Source: Hydrangea macrophylla
Lineage: Eukaryota; Streptophyta; Magnoliopsida; Cornales; Hydrangeaceae
Length of the DNA stretch: 64,000 nt
Reading direction: 5' to 3'
NCBI GenBank assembly: GCA_033977485.1
Contig: CM066991.1
Location: 54,104,850 to 54,168,849 of the forward strand
A program made the translations under genes and the position numbers. The notes beneath the pieces were generated by a model. It was not told where the DNA came from. It ran no database searches and saw only the letters and a program-made list of their open reading frames with translations. Of the stretch, positions 43,948 through 54,375 are shown in pieces. Each line of letters opens with the position of its first letter. Positions within the stretch are counted from its first letter, which is position 1.

Positions 43948-45326
43948 GGGTTATCCTAGGGGGTGATATAAGTAGCAGGGTTGAAGGATACAGGGTTGGA
44001 CTCAACGAGGTTCACATTTTGGTGGTTTGGTAGAGGATTTTGGGTGATATGGGGCTGCTTTGGTGGCGGTTCGATGATGTTCTGGTTAATGAGGTCTTGA
44101 ATGTCATGGCAGAGGCGCACACAATCATCAATGTTGTGGCCCGGGGCTTGGTGGTAGGTGCACCATTTGGATATATCGCAGTTTGGTGGGAGAGGGGTGT
44201 TTTGGGGTTGGAGTAGTTAGAGATGGCCCTTTTTGAGGAGGCGGTCTAAAGCTGAGGAAAGAGAGATTTCTAACTTGGCAAAGTTGCGAGGGGGCTTTTT
44301 CTGGAAGGGGCGATTGGAGGGGTTTGCCTGGCTAGAGGGTTGGTACGGCCTAAGAGGGTACGCCATGGGTTGACTGCTAAGGGCATTGACATCTGGGGGA
44401 TTTAGGGAGTAGTTAGGCCTTCTGGACTGACTCGGGGGCTCTTCCTTTTTTATCTTTCCTTCTCTGATAGCGTCTTCGATTCGGGTTCCGACTTCAAACA
44501 ACTCCTCAAAGGTGGAGATGGACTGGTAGAATAATTTCTCATGGTAGAGGGGCTGCAGATTCCGGATGAGCATCCTTACCTGTTCTTTTTCAATTGGCCG
44601 GTGGGTCATTTGGGCTACCTTGTTCCTCCATCTGCTCAGAAATGCAGCGAAGGATTCATTGTTGTTTTGCCGGGTTGTTTCCAAATCCCTGATGGTGACA
44701 TCCAGCTCTTGATTGTAGGAGTAATGATCGACGAAGACTCGAACGATGTCTTCCCAGGCTCAGGTTTTGGAGGCTTCCAAGGTTAGAAACCATGATAGTG
44801 CAGACTTTGCAAGAGTTTGCGGGAACAACATCGCAATGTGTTCGTGGGTACAACCCATGGACTGGAGGATACTCATACATAGCTTCACATGACTTTTCGG
44901 ATTCCCAGTTCCGTCAAAACGGTCGATGGCAGGCATCTTGAAATTCTCTGGCAGTTTCAGCTTGACAGGCTCGAAGAGGCCTTCCAGGTCTAGCATGTAA
45001 TCATCGACCCCTTTGTTTTTTCTCAGTACACTTTCTAGCTTGTCGACCTTGTCCATTTTCTCTTGGAGGTTTTTCTCGTACACGAACGGTGGGACCCCTT
45101 GAAACCAATCTTCTTCCCCATTATTCTCAGGTGGGGGTGGTTCAAACTCCAGTGGTGGAAACCCGGGCAGAGGTTGCGGCCGCCGCTGCTTCAGTTCTTC
45201 CATGAACTTCAGAACTTGGGCTAGGCTGTCGGACTGCTGGCTTATGATCGCTCCCAATTCAGTAACCTTGTTTTCCAACTCTTCCCTATTCATGCTGAAG
45301 TAAGCTGTCGGACTGATTCTGATCAA
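43948..45326 (-). pseudogene. Copy B gag
   Basis: Starts MIRISPTAYFSMNREELEN at 45,326. Stops compared with copy A: TGA 44,760-44,762 (CGG in A) and TAA 44,217-44,219 (CAA in A); then a 1-bp deletion near 43,950. The zinc-knuckle variant is CTYHQAPGHNIDDC. Apart from these breaks it is co-linear with copy A gag. Confidence 0.87.
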
Positions 45327-45683
45327 TCGATTATCCGAACTCCTGACCCACGAAGAGGACCCTGACTGCTGACCTTGGGAATCTATACTGACCTGACAGA
45401 TTTTGAGAGGACTAGATTAGATCTTGACAGTGGTGACTTTAGACAGACAAAGACAGTGATGTGGACCAACTCGAAACAGTGCGTGCAGATTGATTGGGAA
45501 TGGTGCATGCAAATGGGACAAGCATGCGGATGTAAGCCCTAATCTATATGATGCTTCTATTTCTAACAGATAGCAGTTAAACAAATAAAGCCCTAACCAT
45601 ACAGAGTGTGCTAACCTTACTTTCCAGTATGAACACCAAGGGATAACAGGGATTTCTGGGATACTTCGGGTAATTTTGGACAG

Positions 45684-46072
45684 AGTTTCTGGGAGAAACT
45701 GGTTAATATGGTTATATCTGGGGTATCTGGACAGAGCTTCTGAGAGAAACTGGTTAACATGGTTATATCTGGGATATCGGGACAGAGTTTCTAGGAGAAA
45801 CTGGTCAATAGGGTTATATCTGGGATATCGGGATAGAGTTTCTGGGAGAAACTGGTCAATAGGGTTATATCTGGGATATCGGGACAGAGTTTCTGGGAGA
45901 AACTGGTCAATAGGGTTATATCTGGGATATCGGGACAGAGTTTCTGGGAGAAACTGGTCAATAGGGTTATATCTGGGATATCGGGACAGAGTTTCTGGGA
46001 GAAACTGGTCAATAGGGTTATATCTGGGATATCGGGACAGAGTTTCTGGGAAAAACTGGTCAATAGGGTTAT
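45684..46072 (-). repeat. 51-bp double-hairpin array in copy B leader
   Basis: Eight units of 51 bp, same two inverted repeats as in copy A. Six inner units share GGGATATCGGGACAG and CAATAGGG, which copy A lacks. Confidence 0.95.
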
Positions 46073-46669
46073 AGTGATCATACCGTCTAGCAGGTTTTCA
46101 TACTCCTATGTCTTAGGACCGACAAACAAGGTTTGCGGTGTATATCTTTGTGATCATAGAGCAGACATCCTTGTCATGGTACCTAGGCAGGTCAACTCAA
46201 TGTAATCACATGTGAATGATTGCCTTTTGGAATCATAAGAAAGAGGTTCTGTTCTATGCCACATAAGCGTCTACACCGCTCAGGTAATCCCATCAGGGCA
46301 TACAGCAGTTATACCACATTGTCCTATCTGAAAAGATAATGAACAGTCCTATAAAAGGTTCTACAGGAATCTATATGCAAAGGCTGGGTTTAGTCAAAGA
46401 GGGTCCGTTGGCGAGAGTTCCAATATACCGTCAGAGAGACAGTACAGAGGTTTTTACTCTTTTTGATATACCTTGGAAGGTACAGTATCAACGATGACTT
46501 GTGCCCTGGCACAGCAAGACCTGAACAATGTCAGGGCCGCATTTCAGACATAGTCAGAGGGGGAAAATGCAAGAATGCAATGCGGTGAACCAAACACAGT
46601 AAAAAGATGATTTTAAGGATGCTTCTTATGAGTCAAACCTCTGTATTATTTTGTTTTAAAAATAAAAAA

Positions 46670-46687
46670 TCCCCAGTGGAGTCGCTA
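46670..46687 (-). other. Primer binding site, copy B (mutated)
   Basis: Same position as in copy A but reads TAGCGACTCCACTGGGGA on the minus strand. Confidence 0.8.
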
Positions 46688-46690
46688 GAT

Positions 46691-47305
46691 TGTGGACACC
46701 GGGATTCCACCGCTTTGTTTGCTTTTTTGAAGCTTGTTTGATTTGGATCAAGGAAAGAGAAGGGGTCTGTTGAAAATAGATACAGAGTCGCCACTTGGTC
46801 TTTAAGGAACCAAGAAACCTAATTTGACTCACCCAAACGGATAAAGGGCACCGGCCCTTCATAACCAAAGAACTTGGCTCGGGGTTTCGGTACGAGAGAG
46901 GAAGGAACCTTTGTCACGACTAAAACACCCTCAACTCGCCCCGCCTCTCAACGGGCCTCAATTAGCATCCAAATAATCATCTTATACTATGTATGGTTCG
47001 GCAATTAATACTATGATAGTATATTACATCACATAAGAATCTTGAAATTGAAAATCAAAAGATAAGATATCATTCATAAGATATCTTATCTCCCAGGAGC
47101 CGACGTTTTCGCTTGATTCTCTTTTAAAACTCATTTTAATACTTTTCTAATGATTTCGGTGAATTCGGACGATATCGGTCAAACTTGGTCAAACTCTGGT
47201 CAAACCTGGTCAAACCTTGGTCAAACCGGTCAACGGGGACTTTCAGGGAACTTCCGGGACTTCCGGGAGTCTCTGGGAGCTGACGATTTCTTCCGATTTT
47301 ACTTA
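46691..47305 (-). mobile_element. 5' LTR remnant of copy B
   Basis: Matches copy A LTR 9,968-10,360 and then about 12,805-13,023, with the middle 2.4 kb deleted. The deletion junction is a perfect foldback (47,060-47,091). The outer end stops at TTTTACTTA, where pararetrovirus sequence begins. Confidence 0.88.
47060..47091. repeat. Foldback at the LTR deletion junction
   Basis: AGATAAGATATC and GATATCTTATCT are perfect 12-base inverted arms around ATTCATAA. Copy A has only the left arm. About seven bases at the junction (47,083-47,089) match neither side of copy A and complete the right arm. Confidence 0.92.
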
Positions 47306-47308
47306 TCT

Positions 47309-48532
47309 TGAACTGAAATAAGGATCAAAAGGCTGTGCAACAGAGCAGGATCCTTCTGAACTCTGACTGCTGTTATCTTGATCATTTTGACTGACTTAAG
47401 CTAGTATCTGTTGGGCCATAGCCATTAACTGTGCATTTGTTGGTTTGGAACTTGACTTGGATTTGGAGGTTGACTTATCTTTGGGGCCTGTGATTGAGCA
47501 TTTGGCAATGGGGCCTGGGCCTGTAATCGATCACTTGGCCATGGGGCCTGTGATTGGAGCAGGGGGACTGCTGACTGGTGGGAATTCAAGATTTACTTGT
47601 TTAATAATTCGGTGGTGACCAAATTTATCCCACCATTTGACAGAATATTGTCTCTGGACAATGTTACTCTGAATTTGATATTGCCATTTCAAAATCCATG
47701 GCACTTTATAATTACTTGTGAATATGAGTAGAATGGGAAACTGGGTATTGTGTTCACTTATTGTATACTTAGTGGAGAAGTATTTGACCATTTCTTGAAG
47801 ATCATTTGGGAGTAAGTCTGGCATGGGACCATGGCGGGACCACCACTGGAGGAACCAGGTAGGGAGCTAACTTTTGAACTTTGTGTCAAAATTGACATAC
47901 CATGAATGGGAAAATGTTTCATTTTGGTGGAGGAAGACATAGAACCAGGCATCAATATAATCAAAATAATTATATTGAGTATGGTTGGGTAGTGACTTGA
48001 GGATGCATGGGTGGGAACCCCATTCTTTACTAGAAATAATCTTTTTAATATACAACTGGTGAAATAATATCTTTCTTTGTGACTCAGGAATTGACTCATC
48101 ATCTTCAGTAATGTGTTTGACAAAAATTGACTAGGTAGAGTATAAAATATCTCTGTAAAACCTAAGGGATTTTTCTGGACTTTTGGGAATGAAATGTCAT
48201 CCTGTGGGGAAGGATAGTTTGACTAAATCAACTGGGTTTTTGTAATGACTCTGGTGTGGCTCAATCCAAAATAGGTGAACTAGGTTGGGTTTTACTACAT
48301 AATCTATTCTGGGGGCTTGTGCGGGCCTGTTAACTATTGTTTGAATGGGCTTGGTAGCAAATGGGTCATTAACCAGGTATTGACTGCTGGTTGGCCTGGC
48401 TAAGGCTGGCTGATAACTGGGCCTGGATGTTGATCCAAGCACTTGGTACCTGTTAACTAACCAAATTGGAGGGATAACTGCTGGAGGAATAACTGCTAAT
48501 TTGTTATCCTTCTCCTTCTTCTTGCCCTCCAT
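47309..48532 (-). pseudogene. Endogenous caulimovirid ORF2, left copy (broken)
   Basis: A second viral ORF that starts (ATG 48,532-48,530) seven bases after the stop of the RT/RNase H frame. Visible segments: a Lys/Glu N-terminus, a Pro-rich part, a Trp-rich core (SLPTWFLQWWSRHG) and a Ser/Gln-rich end. Breaks include TGA at 48,197-48,199 (TGG in the right copy), a frame break near 48,020, and TAA near 47,397 (CAA in the right copy). The last codons are lost at the junction with copy B. An uncharacterised ORF after RT-RNase H is described for florendoviruses; that assignment is tentative and the function unknown. Confidence 0.7.
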
Positions 48533-48539
48533 TTTTACA

Positions 48540-49451
48540 CTATAAAAATTCACGAGTAAGAAAATCAGGGATTGAATTGTTAATGCCTTTGATATATTCT
48601 GTATCAAAATCGAATATAGATAAAATAGATTGCCATCTGGCAAATATCTGTTTTGAAGCCAATTTTTTTACAACTTTTTCTAAAATAAATTTAGCACTTT
48701 TGCAATCAATCCTGACTAGAAATTTTTGATTTAAAATATCATCTTGAAATTTACTTATACATAATACTAAAGAAAGAATTTCTTTCTTTATGGTACTGTA
48801 ATTGTTTTGTGCTTTGTTCCAAATTCCAGAATGGTATCTCACAATCTGTTCATTGGATGAACCATTGACTTTTTGAAGGAGAATTCCTCCATAACCATGC
48901 TCTGAAGCATCTGTTTGGATAATTTTAAAGGAATCAACTGAAGGAATGCCAAGACATGGCAAAGTTTTGACATATTTTTTGACTTCTTGAATAATGGAAG
49001 TATGAACAGGTGACCAAGGATGGGGATTGGATTTCAATCTATCAAATAGGGGTTTACATTTTGAACGAAGATTGGGATAAAAATCAGATATATAATTTAA
49101 AGAACCTAAAAATCTTTATAACTGGGTTTTGTCCAGAATTTCATCTGGGAATTTATTAGCAAATTGAATGGCTCTATCAATAGGAGTGATTTTCCCACGA
49201 TGAATATTGTGACCAAGAAATCTGACTTTGGACTGAAATAGACTTATTTTTTAGGCTGAGACAACAAGACCATTGGCTTTGATGGTATTGAAAAATGAAT
49301 TTAAATGTTTCCAATGTTCATCAATTGACTTTGAGAAAATAAGAACATCATCAATGTAGACAATTGAAAAATGACTGAATGGGTTAAATATTTCATCTGT
49401 GTCTTTCTTGACTTCAGTCTTTGCTCTGATACCAGTTGGGGAAGCAGACAT
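48540..49451 (-). pseudogene. Caulimovirid RT fragment and RNase H, left copy
   Basis: RT survives only from the catalytic region onward (SIVYIDDVLIFSKS), fused in frame to leader sequence at 49,396/49,397. A TAA follows near 49,253, shared with the right copy. RNase H (48,540-49,037) is open: IIQTDASEHGYGGIL, the Glu segment NNYSTIKKEILSLV, LVRIDCKSAKFIL and NSIPDFLTREFL. It copies and degrades the RNA template in living viruses. It is about 97% like the right copy. Confidence 0.85.
49423..49434 (-). other. Caulimovirid primer binding site (tRNA-Met type)
   Basis: The minus strand reads TGGTATCAGAGC, the site for initiator tRNA-Met, after the intergenic promoter. It sits at the tip of a long imperfect hairpin (49,394-49,499). 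Confidence 0.82.
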
Positions 49452-50070
49452 TAAATTAATGATCAGAGTAGCAAAGACTGAAGAAGAAAGACACAGATAA
49501 ATAAAGAAGACAATAAATAACTGAAACTTACAGATTGGATTACTGGGAATGAATCACTGAAGTGCTCAGTGTATACATCAAGTATTACAAACTATGAACT
49601 GAGTTATTACAGAAAGTAGATGAGAATTTCTCAAAGGAATCTCACGTTCACTCAAAAGAAAACTCTCTGAAAGTTCTCAAGAAAAAGTCTTAAAGAAAAC
49701 TCTACAAGGAAGTTCTGCCTGTAACTGGATGCTGAGGGGTTTACTTATAGTCTTCCAAATATCCTGTTGAGATCATGAATGGGCAATGAGCTGTAAAGTA
49801 CTTTTGGATAATTGGCACTTCACATGGAGTTACTGTGGGTAAACAGCGTTCTGTCTGTTACTGTTTAATCACGTGGAATCTGAAAAAGCCTGTCGGTTAC
49901 TGTGGCTGAAAGGTTGATTTGACTTGTCTTTTTAACTGTAGTTTTAACCAATGTTAATGGGAGTTTCATCGAGAAACTTTTGCATTAACCATGGTTAATA
50001 CTGTCCTTTTTACTCAAAAACATTGGATGCTCAATTATTCCCGACTCTCTTCATAGGGGTTTTGAGCATC
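49435..50070 (-). promoter_or_regulatory. Caulimovirid intergenic region and leader
   Basis: About 630 bp between the right-copy ORF2 stop and the primer site. A TATA box (CTATAAGTAA on the minus strand, 49,742-49,751) would start the pregenomic RNA. No coding frame. Confidence 0.65.
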
Positions 50071-51291
50071 TTAACATGCTGAACTGAAATAAGGATCAAA
50101 AGGCTGTGCAACAGAGCAGGATCCTTCTGAACTCTGACTGCTGTTATCTTGATCATTTTGACTGACTTGAGCTAGTATCTGTTGGGCCATAGCCATTAAC
50201 TGTGCATTTGTTGGTTTGGAACTTGACTTGGATTTGGAGGTTGACTTATCTTTGGGGCCTGTGATTGAGCATTTGGCCATGGGGCCTGGGCCTGTAATCG
50301 AGCACTTGGCCATGGGGCCTGTGATTGGAGCAGGGGGACTGCTGACTGGTGGGAATTCAAGATTTACATGTTTAATAATTCGGTGGTGACCAAATTTATC
50401 CCACCATTTGACAGAATATTGTCTCTGGACAATGTTACTCTGAATTTGATATTGCTATTTCAAAATCCATGGCACTTTATAATTACTTGTGAATATGAGT
50501 AGAATGGGAAACTGGGTATTGTGTTCACTTATTGTATACTTAGTGGAGAAGTATTTGACCATTTCTTGAAGATCATTTGGGAGTAAGTCTGGCATGGGAC
50601 CATGGCGGGACCACCACTGGAGGAACCAGGTAGGGAGCTAACTTTTGAACTTTGTGTCAAAATTGACATACCATGAATGGGAAAATGTATCATTTTGGTG
50701 GAGGAAGACATAGAACCAGGCATCAATATAATCAAAATAATTATATTGAGTATGGTTGGGTAGTGACTTGAGGATGCATGGGTGGGAACCCATTCTTTAC
50801 TAGAAATAATCTTTTTAATATACAACTGGTGAAATAAAATCTTTCTTTGTGACTCAGGAATTGACTCATCATCTTCAGTAATGTGTTTGACAAAAATTGA
50901 CTCGGTAAAGTATAAAATATCTCTGTAAAACCTAAGGGATTTTTTTGGACTTTTGGGAATGAAATGCCATCCTGTGGGGAAGGATAGTTTGACTATATCA
51001 ACTGGGTTTTTGTAATGACTCTGGTGTGGCTCAATCCGAAATAGGTGAACTGGGTTGGGTTTTACTACATAATCTGTTCTGGGGGCTTGAGCGGGCCTGT
51101 TAACTATTGTTTGAATGGGCTTGGTAGAAAATGGGTCATTAACCAGGTATTGACTGCTGGTTGGCCTGGCTAAGGCTGACTGATAATTGGGCTGGCCTGG
51201 ATGTTGATCCAAGCACTTGGTACCTGTTAACTAACCCAATTGGAAGAAAAACTGCTAATTTGTTATCCTTCTCCTTCTTCTTGCCCTCCAT
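50071..51291 (-). pseudogene. Endogenous caulimovirid ORF2, right copy
   Basis: Starts at ATG 51,291-51,289, seven bases after the RNase H frame, and ends at TAA 50,071-50,073. It has an early stop near 51,240 and a frameshift near 50,790 (a C run one base shorter than in the left copy). The C-terminus carries a duplicated MAKCSITGP phrase. It retains a Trp and a Gln codon that have become stops in the left copy. Function unknown. Confidence 0.7.
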
Positions 51292-51298
51292 TTTTACA

Positions 51299-52596
51299 CT
51301 ATAAAAATTCACGAGTAAGAAAATCAGGGATTGAATTGTTAATGCCTTTGATATATTCTATATCAAAATCGAATATTGATAAAATAGATTGCCATCTGGC
51401 AAATTTCTGTTTTGAAGCCAAATTTTTTACATCTTTTTCTAAAATAAATTTAGCACTTTTGCAATCAATCCTGACTAGAAATTTTTGAATTAAAATATCA
51501 TCTTGAAATTTACTTATACATAATACTAAAGAAAGAATTTCTTTCTTTATGGTATTGTAATTGTTTTGTGCTTTGTTCCAAATTCCAGAATGGTATCTCA
51601 CAATCTGTTCATTGGATGAACCATTGACTTTTTGAAGGAGAATTCCTCCATAACCATGCTCTGAAGCATCTGTTTGGATAATTTTAAAGGAATCAACTGA
51701 AGGAATGCCAAGACATGGCAAAGTTTTGACATATTTTTTGACTTCTTGAATATTGGAAGTATGAACAGGTGACCAAGGAAGGGGATTGGATTTCAATCTA
51801 TCAAATAGGGGTTTACATTTTGAACGAAGACTGGGATAAAAATCAGATATATAATTTAAAGAACCTAAAAATCTTTGTAACTTGATTTTGTCCAGAATTT
51901 CATCTGGGAATTTATCATCAAATTGAATGGCTCTATCAATAGGAGTGATTTTCCCACGATGAATATTGTGACCAAGAAATCTGACTTTGGACTGAAATAG
52001 ACTGATTTTTTAGGCTGGGACAACAAGACCATTGGCTTTGATGGTATTGAAAAATGAATTTAAATGTTTCCAATGTTCATCAATTGACTTTCAGAAAATA
52101 AGAACATCATTAATGTAGACAATTGAAAAATGATTGAATGGGTTAAATATTTCATTCATAATATTTTGAAATTCACTAGGGGCATTATTATGACCAAAGG
52201 GCATTACATTCCATTCATAATGGCCAAATGGGGTAGTAATGGCAGTCTTATATCTATCACTCTCATGAATTTGGATTTGCCAAAATCCACTCTTCATATC
52301 AAATTTACTAAAAATAACAGCTTGGCTTAATCGATTGACTAAATCTCTCTTATTGGGGATAGGGTACCTAATCCATTCTAATACCTTGTTGAGAGGTTTG
52401 TAATTGATAACTAGCCTCGGTGTTCCTCTTTCTAACTCTGCATTTTTTCTAACATAAAAAGCAGGGCAAGACCAAGGTGACTTACTTTTACGAATTAATT
52501 TTTTATTTAGTAATTCATCAATTTCTCGTTTACATAATTCCATGTCTTCTTGACTCATTTGTATAGGTCTTGCTTTGGTAGGGATATTGGACTCAT
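51299..52596 (-). pseudogene. Caulimovirid RT-RNase H, right copy
   Basis: RT fingers and palm (WSCPAFYVRKNAEL, IFSKFDMKSGFWQIQI, YEWNVMPFGHNNAPSEFQN) run from 52,558; the catalytic motif is YIND instead of YIDD. Stops follow at 52,091-52,093 (TGA, TCA in the left copy) and near 52,012 (TAA, shared with the left copy). RNase H (51,796-51,299) is open. Upstream protease, coat and movement regions are absent: the Athila LTR begins at 52,597. Confidence 0.87.
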
Positions 52597-52848
52597 TGCA
52601 AAGCGGGGGTATTTGTAAAATACAACCGCGCTAAAAGGAAGAATTGTATTAGTTTTTATCACAACTTCCCGTTTTATCTGCAATTTGCATTGCAAGGCTA
52701 ATTTTCATACAATATGATTAATCTATGATAAAGTGTATTGTTTTAGCTGTTGTTTGTGCAGATCACTGCTGTGTGGACTAAACAGATGGACATCAGGATA
52801 AATGGAATGCTGGAATGAAAACAAGAGAAGTCAAAGCTAAAATTTGGA

Positions 52849-52960
52849 GTTCGATCGATCTAACCCAGTTCGATCGATCGAGCGTTCGATCGCTTAAAGA
52901 GTGTTGAAGCGCTTGAGGCTTAAGGGTTCGATCGATCGAGAGCAGTTCGATCGATCGAAC
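52849..52960. repeat. CGATCGATCG word cluster 1 (upstream of TATA)
   Basis: Five TTCGATCGATC-type words; the two clear pairs each have 19-bp spacing. 70-180 bp upstream of the TATA box. The copy in the 3' LTR is at 62,212-62,323. Confidence 0.93.
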
Positions 52961-53027
52961 GTGGTATTTCCAGTAACATTCGTGTGCGCAGCAGATGCGG
53001 GTTTTTAACCCTAGTTTTTTAGGTTTC

Positions 53028-53040
53028 TTATATATATGGG
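53028..53040 (+). promoter_or_regulatory. TATA box of Athila LTR
   Basis: CTTATATATATGGG between the two word clusters. Confidence 0.7.
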
Positions 53041-53454
53041 TATTGTATACGTCCTAGGGGACGCCCACATTTGATTTTTACAGTTTTAGAGAGAGAGATA
53101 GAGGTTTTGTGTTTGGTTTTGTAGGTTTTTCTTTGGAAGTTACTTTGTGCATTGGATTTCTCTAGTGTAATACAAGTATTCTGCGTTCCAGGTTATTTAT
53201 ATATTGTCCATTTACATTCTGCACTTTGTAGTCGTAGTTTAATCGTTCATCTTGTAGTGTTACATGCTAAATACTTTCAAATCCATAGTTTTTATAGTTT
53301 TCATGAAAAACTCGCAACCAAACAAGGCTTTAATGTTTTCTTACGTTAAATATCAATCTGTGACACTCCAGACGATGTCTGAGTAGTCCCAGGTTGGGAG
53401 AACACGATGAAACATTGATCTCCAGCTTCTGCCATGCAGCAGAATAATCGCTGT

Positions 53455-53575
53455 GTTCGATCGATCGGAGTTAGTTCGATCGATCGAACCAGAGACAGTC
53501 AAGCGATCGAAGCCAGTTCGATCGATTGAGGGATGAAGGTTTTCGATCGATCGAAAGCGCGTCGATCGATCGAAC
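53455..53575. repeat. CGATCGATCG word cluster 2 (downstream of TATA)
   Basis: Six words in three pairs (spacings 19, 15 and 19 bp). The copy in the 3' LTR is at 62,818-62,938. Confidence 0.93.
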
Positions 53576-54242
53576 TCCCTGATTCTTGAGGATGTTCCCT
53601 GCAGTATTCCAGGACCTTTTTGTTTTAAGATTTGTTATCATTCTGTCCCAAAAAATGCTCAGGTTGTCAAAACAGTTTTTAAAACTAAGGCCCTAAGGCA
53701 TTTTCTTTCAATACATTTTGCAAACCACCTTCAATGCTAACACCATTGAGAGTGCGAGTCTTAACTATTGGATTAAACCGCTTTCACGTATTTTAACTTA
53801 ACTGTGATGATATGGTCCCGGTCATGAAAGGGCCATGGATTCTCCATCTTTAGAGGAATACGGAAAACTGTAGGTAATGTACTCCTTTGTGCTTCAAGGC
53901 AAATGCATGGTAGATAGCTAGATTACTGTGGATTCGTGTAATCCCAACACTTTCTCCTTAAAGTTAAACATCCTAATTTAGAGTACTGTTTTAATTAGCT
54001 AGTTAGATCGTTAATTTAATCTTAATTATTTTCATTAGTAATCTTAGTTTGTGGAACTTAGTGTTCCGCACCATTGTTCAATCTTACTCGTTTTTATTTT
54101 GCTTTCTTTTGAGGTTAGTCTAATTCGATAGGTTAACACCTTCCCTGTGGGATCGACCTGGTCTTACCAGTTATTACTTGCACGTCTACCTACACTTGGG
54201 TATTGCACAAGAGCGCACAGAAAAATTCTCGTGTCAAGTTTT

Positions 54243-54260
54243 TGGCGCCGTTGCCGGGGA
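54243..54260 (+). other. Primer binding site of Athila (tRNA-Asp type)
   Basis: TGGCGCCGTTGCCGGGGA, six bases after the LTR. Confidence 0.93.
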
Positions 54261-54375
54261 AGGCGACGATCAATTCCTTAGATTACCTCAGTCACTCTTC
54301 ATCTCTTTCTTTTTTTACTTTCTCTTCTTTTCAGTTCTTTTGGGTAAGATCTCACCCTAGGGACTCTCCTAGTTC

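Larger units (their letters stand above)
33215..47305 (-). mobile_element. Tat-clade Ty3/gypsy retrotransposon, copy B, with antisense gene unit
   Basis: The certain part is 38,147-47,305 (minus): LTR remnant, primer site, leader array, gag, protease, G-patch, RT, two RNase H, integrase and a structured 3' non-coding region. To its left, on the plus strand, lie a spliced PMD gene and a second accessory ORF, in the place where Tat elements are known to carry antisense ORFs between integrase and the 3' LTR. I could not find a 3' LTR, so the left limit is a guess. The 5' LTR has a 2.4-kb internal deletion and its outer end is replaced by pararetrovirus sequence. Confidence 0.75.
47309..52596 (-). 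mobile_element. Endogenous plant pararetrovirus (Caulimoviridae), two partial head-to-tail copies
   Basis: Right to left: RT, RNase H, ORF2, intergenic region with TATA box, primer site, then a fused RT fragment, RNase H and ORF2 again. There is no integrase or LTR; the RT/RNase H type and the tRNA-Met primer site fit Caulimoviridae (petuvirus/florendovirus-like). No movement or coat protein region is present between the units. All frames are broken. Left end is fused to the copy B LTR; right end is cut by the Athila insertion. Confidence 0.85.
52597..54236 (+). mobile_element. 5' LTR of Athila element (1,640 bp)
   Basis: TGCAAAGCGGG ... CTCGTGTCA. TATA box TTATATATATGGG at 53,028-53,040. 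Two CGATCGATCG word clusters flank the promoter. It ends six bases before the primer site. Confidence 0.92.

Noticed and set aside
49394..49499. Inverted repeat as the terminal repeats of a DNA transposon
   Set aside because: Arms are leader sequence of the pararetrovirus and no target duplication flanks them.
53152..53349. 65-codon frame in the Athila LTRs (also 62,515-62,712)
   Set aside because: Lies between the TATA box and second word cluster, kept only because the LTRs are recent copies of each other.
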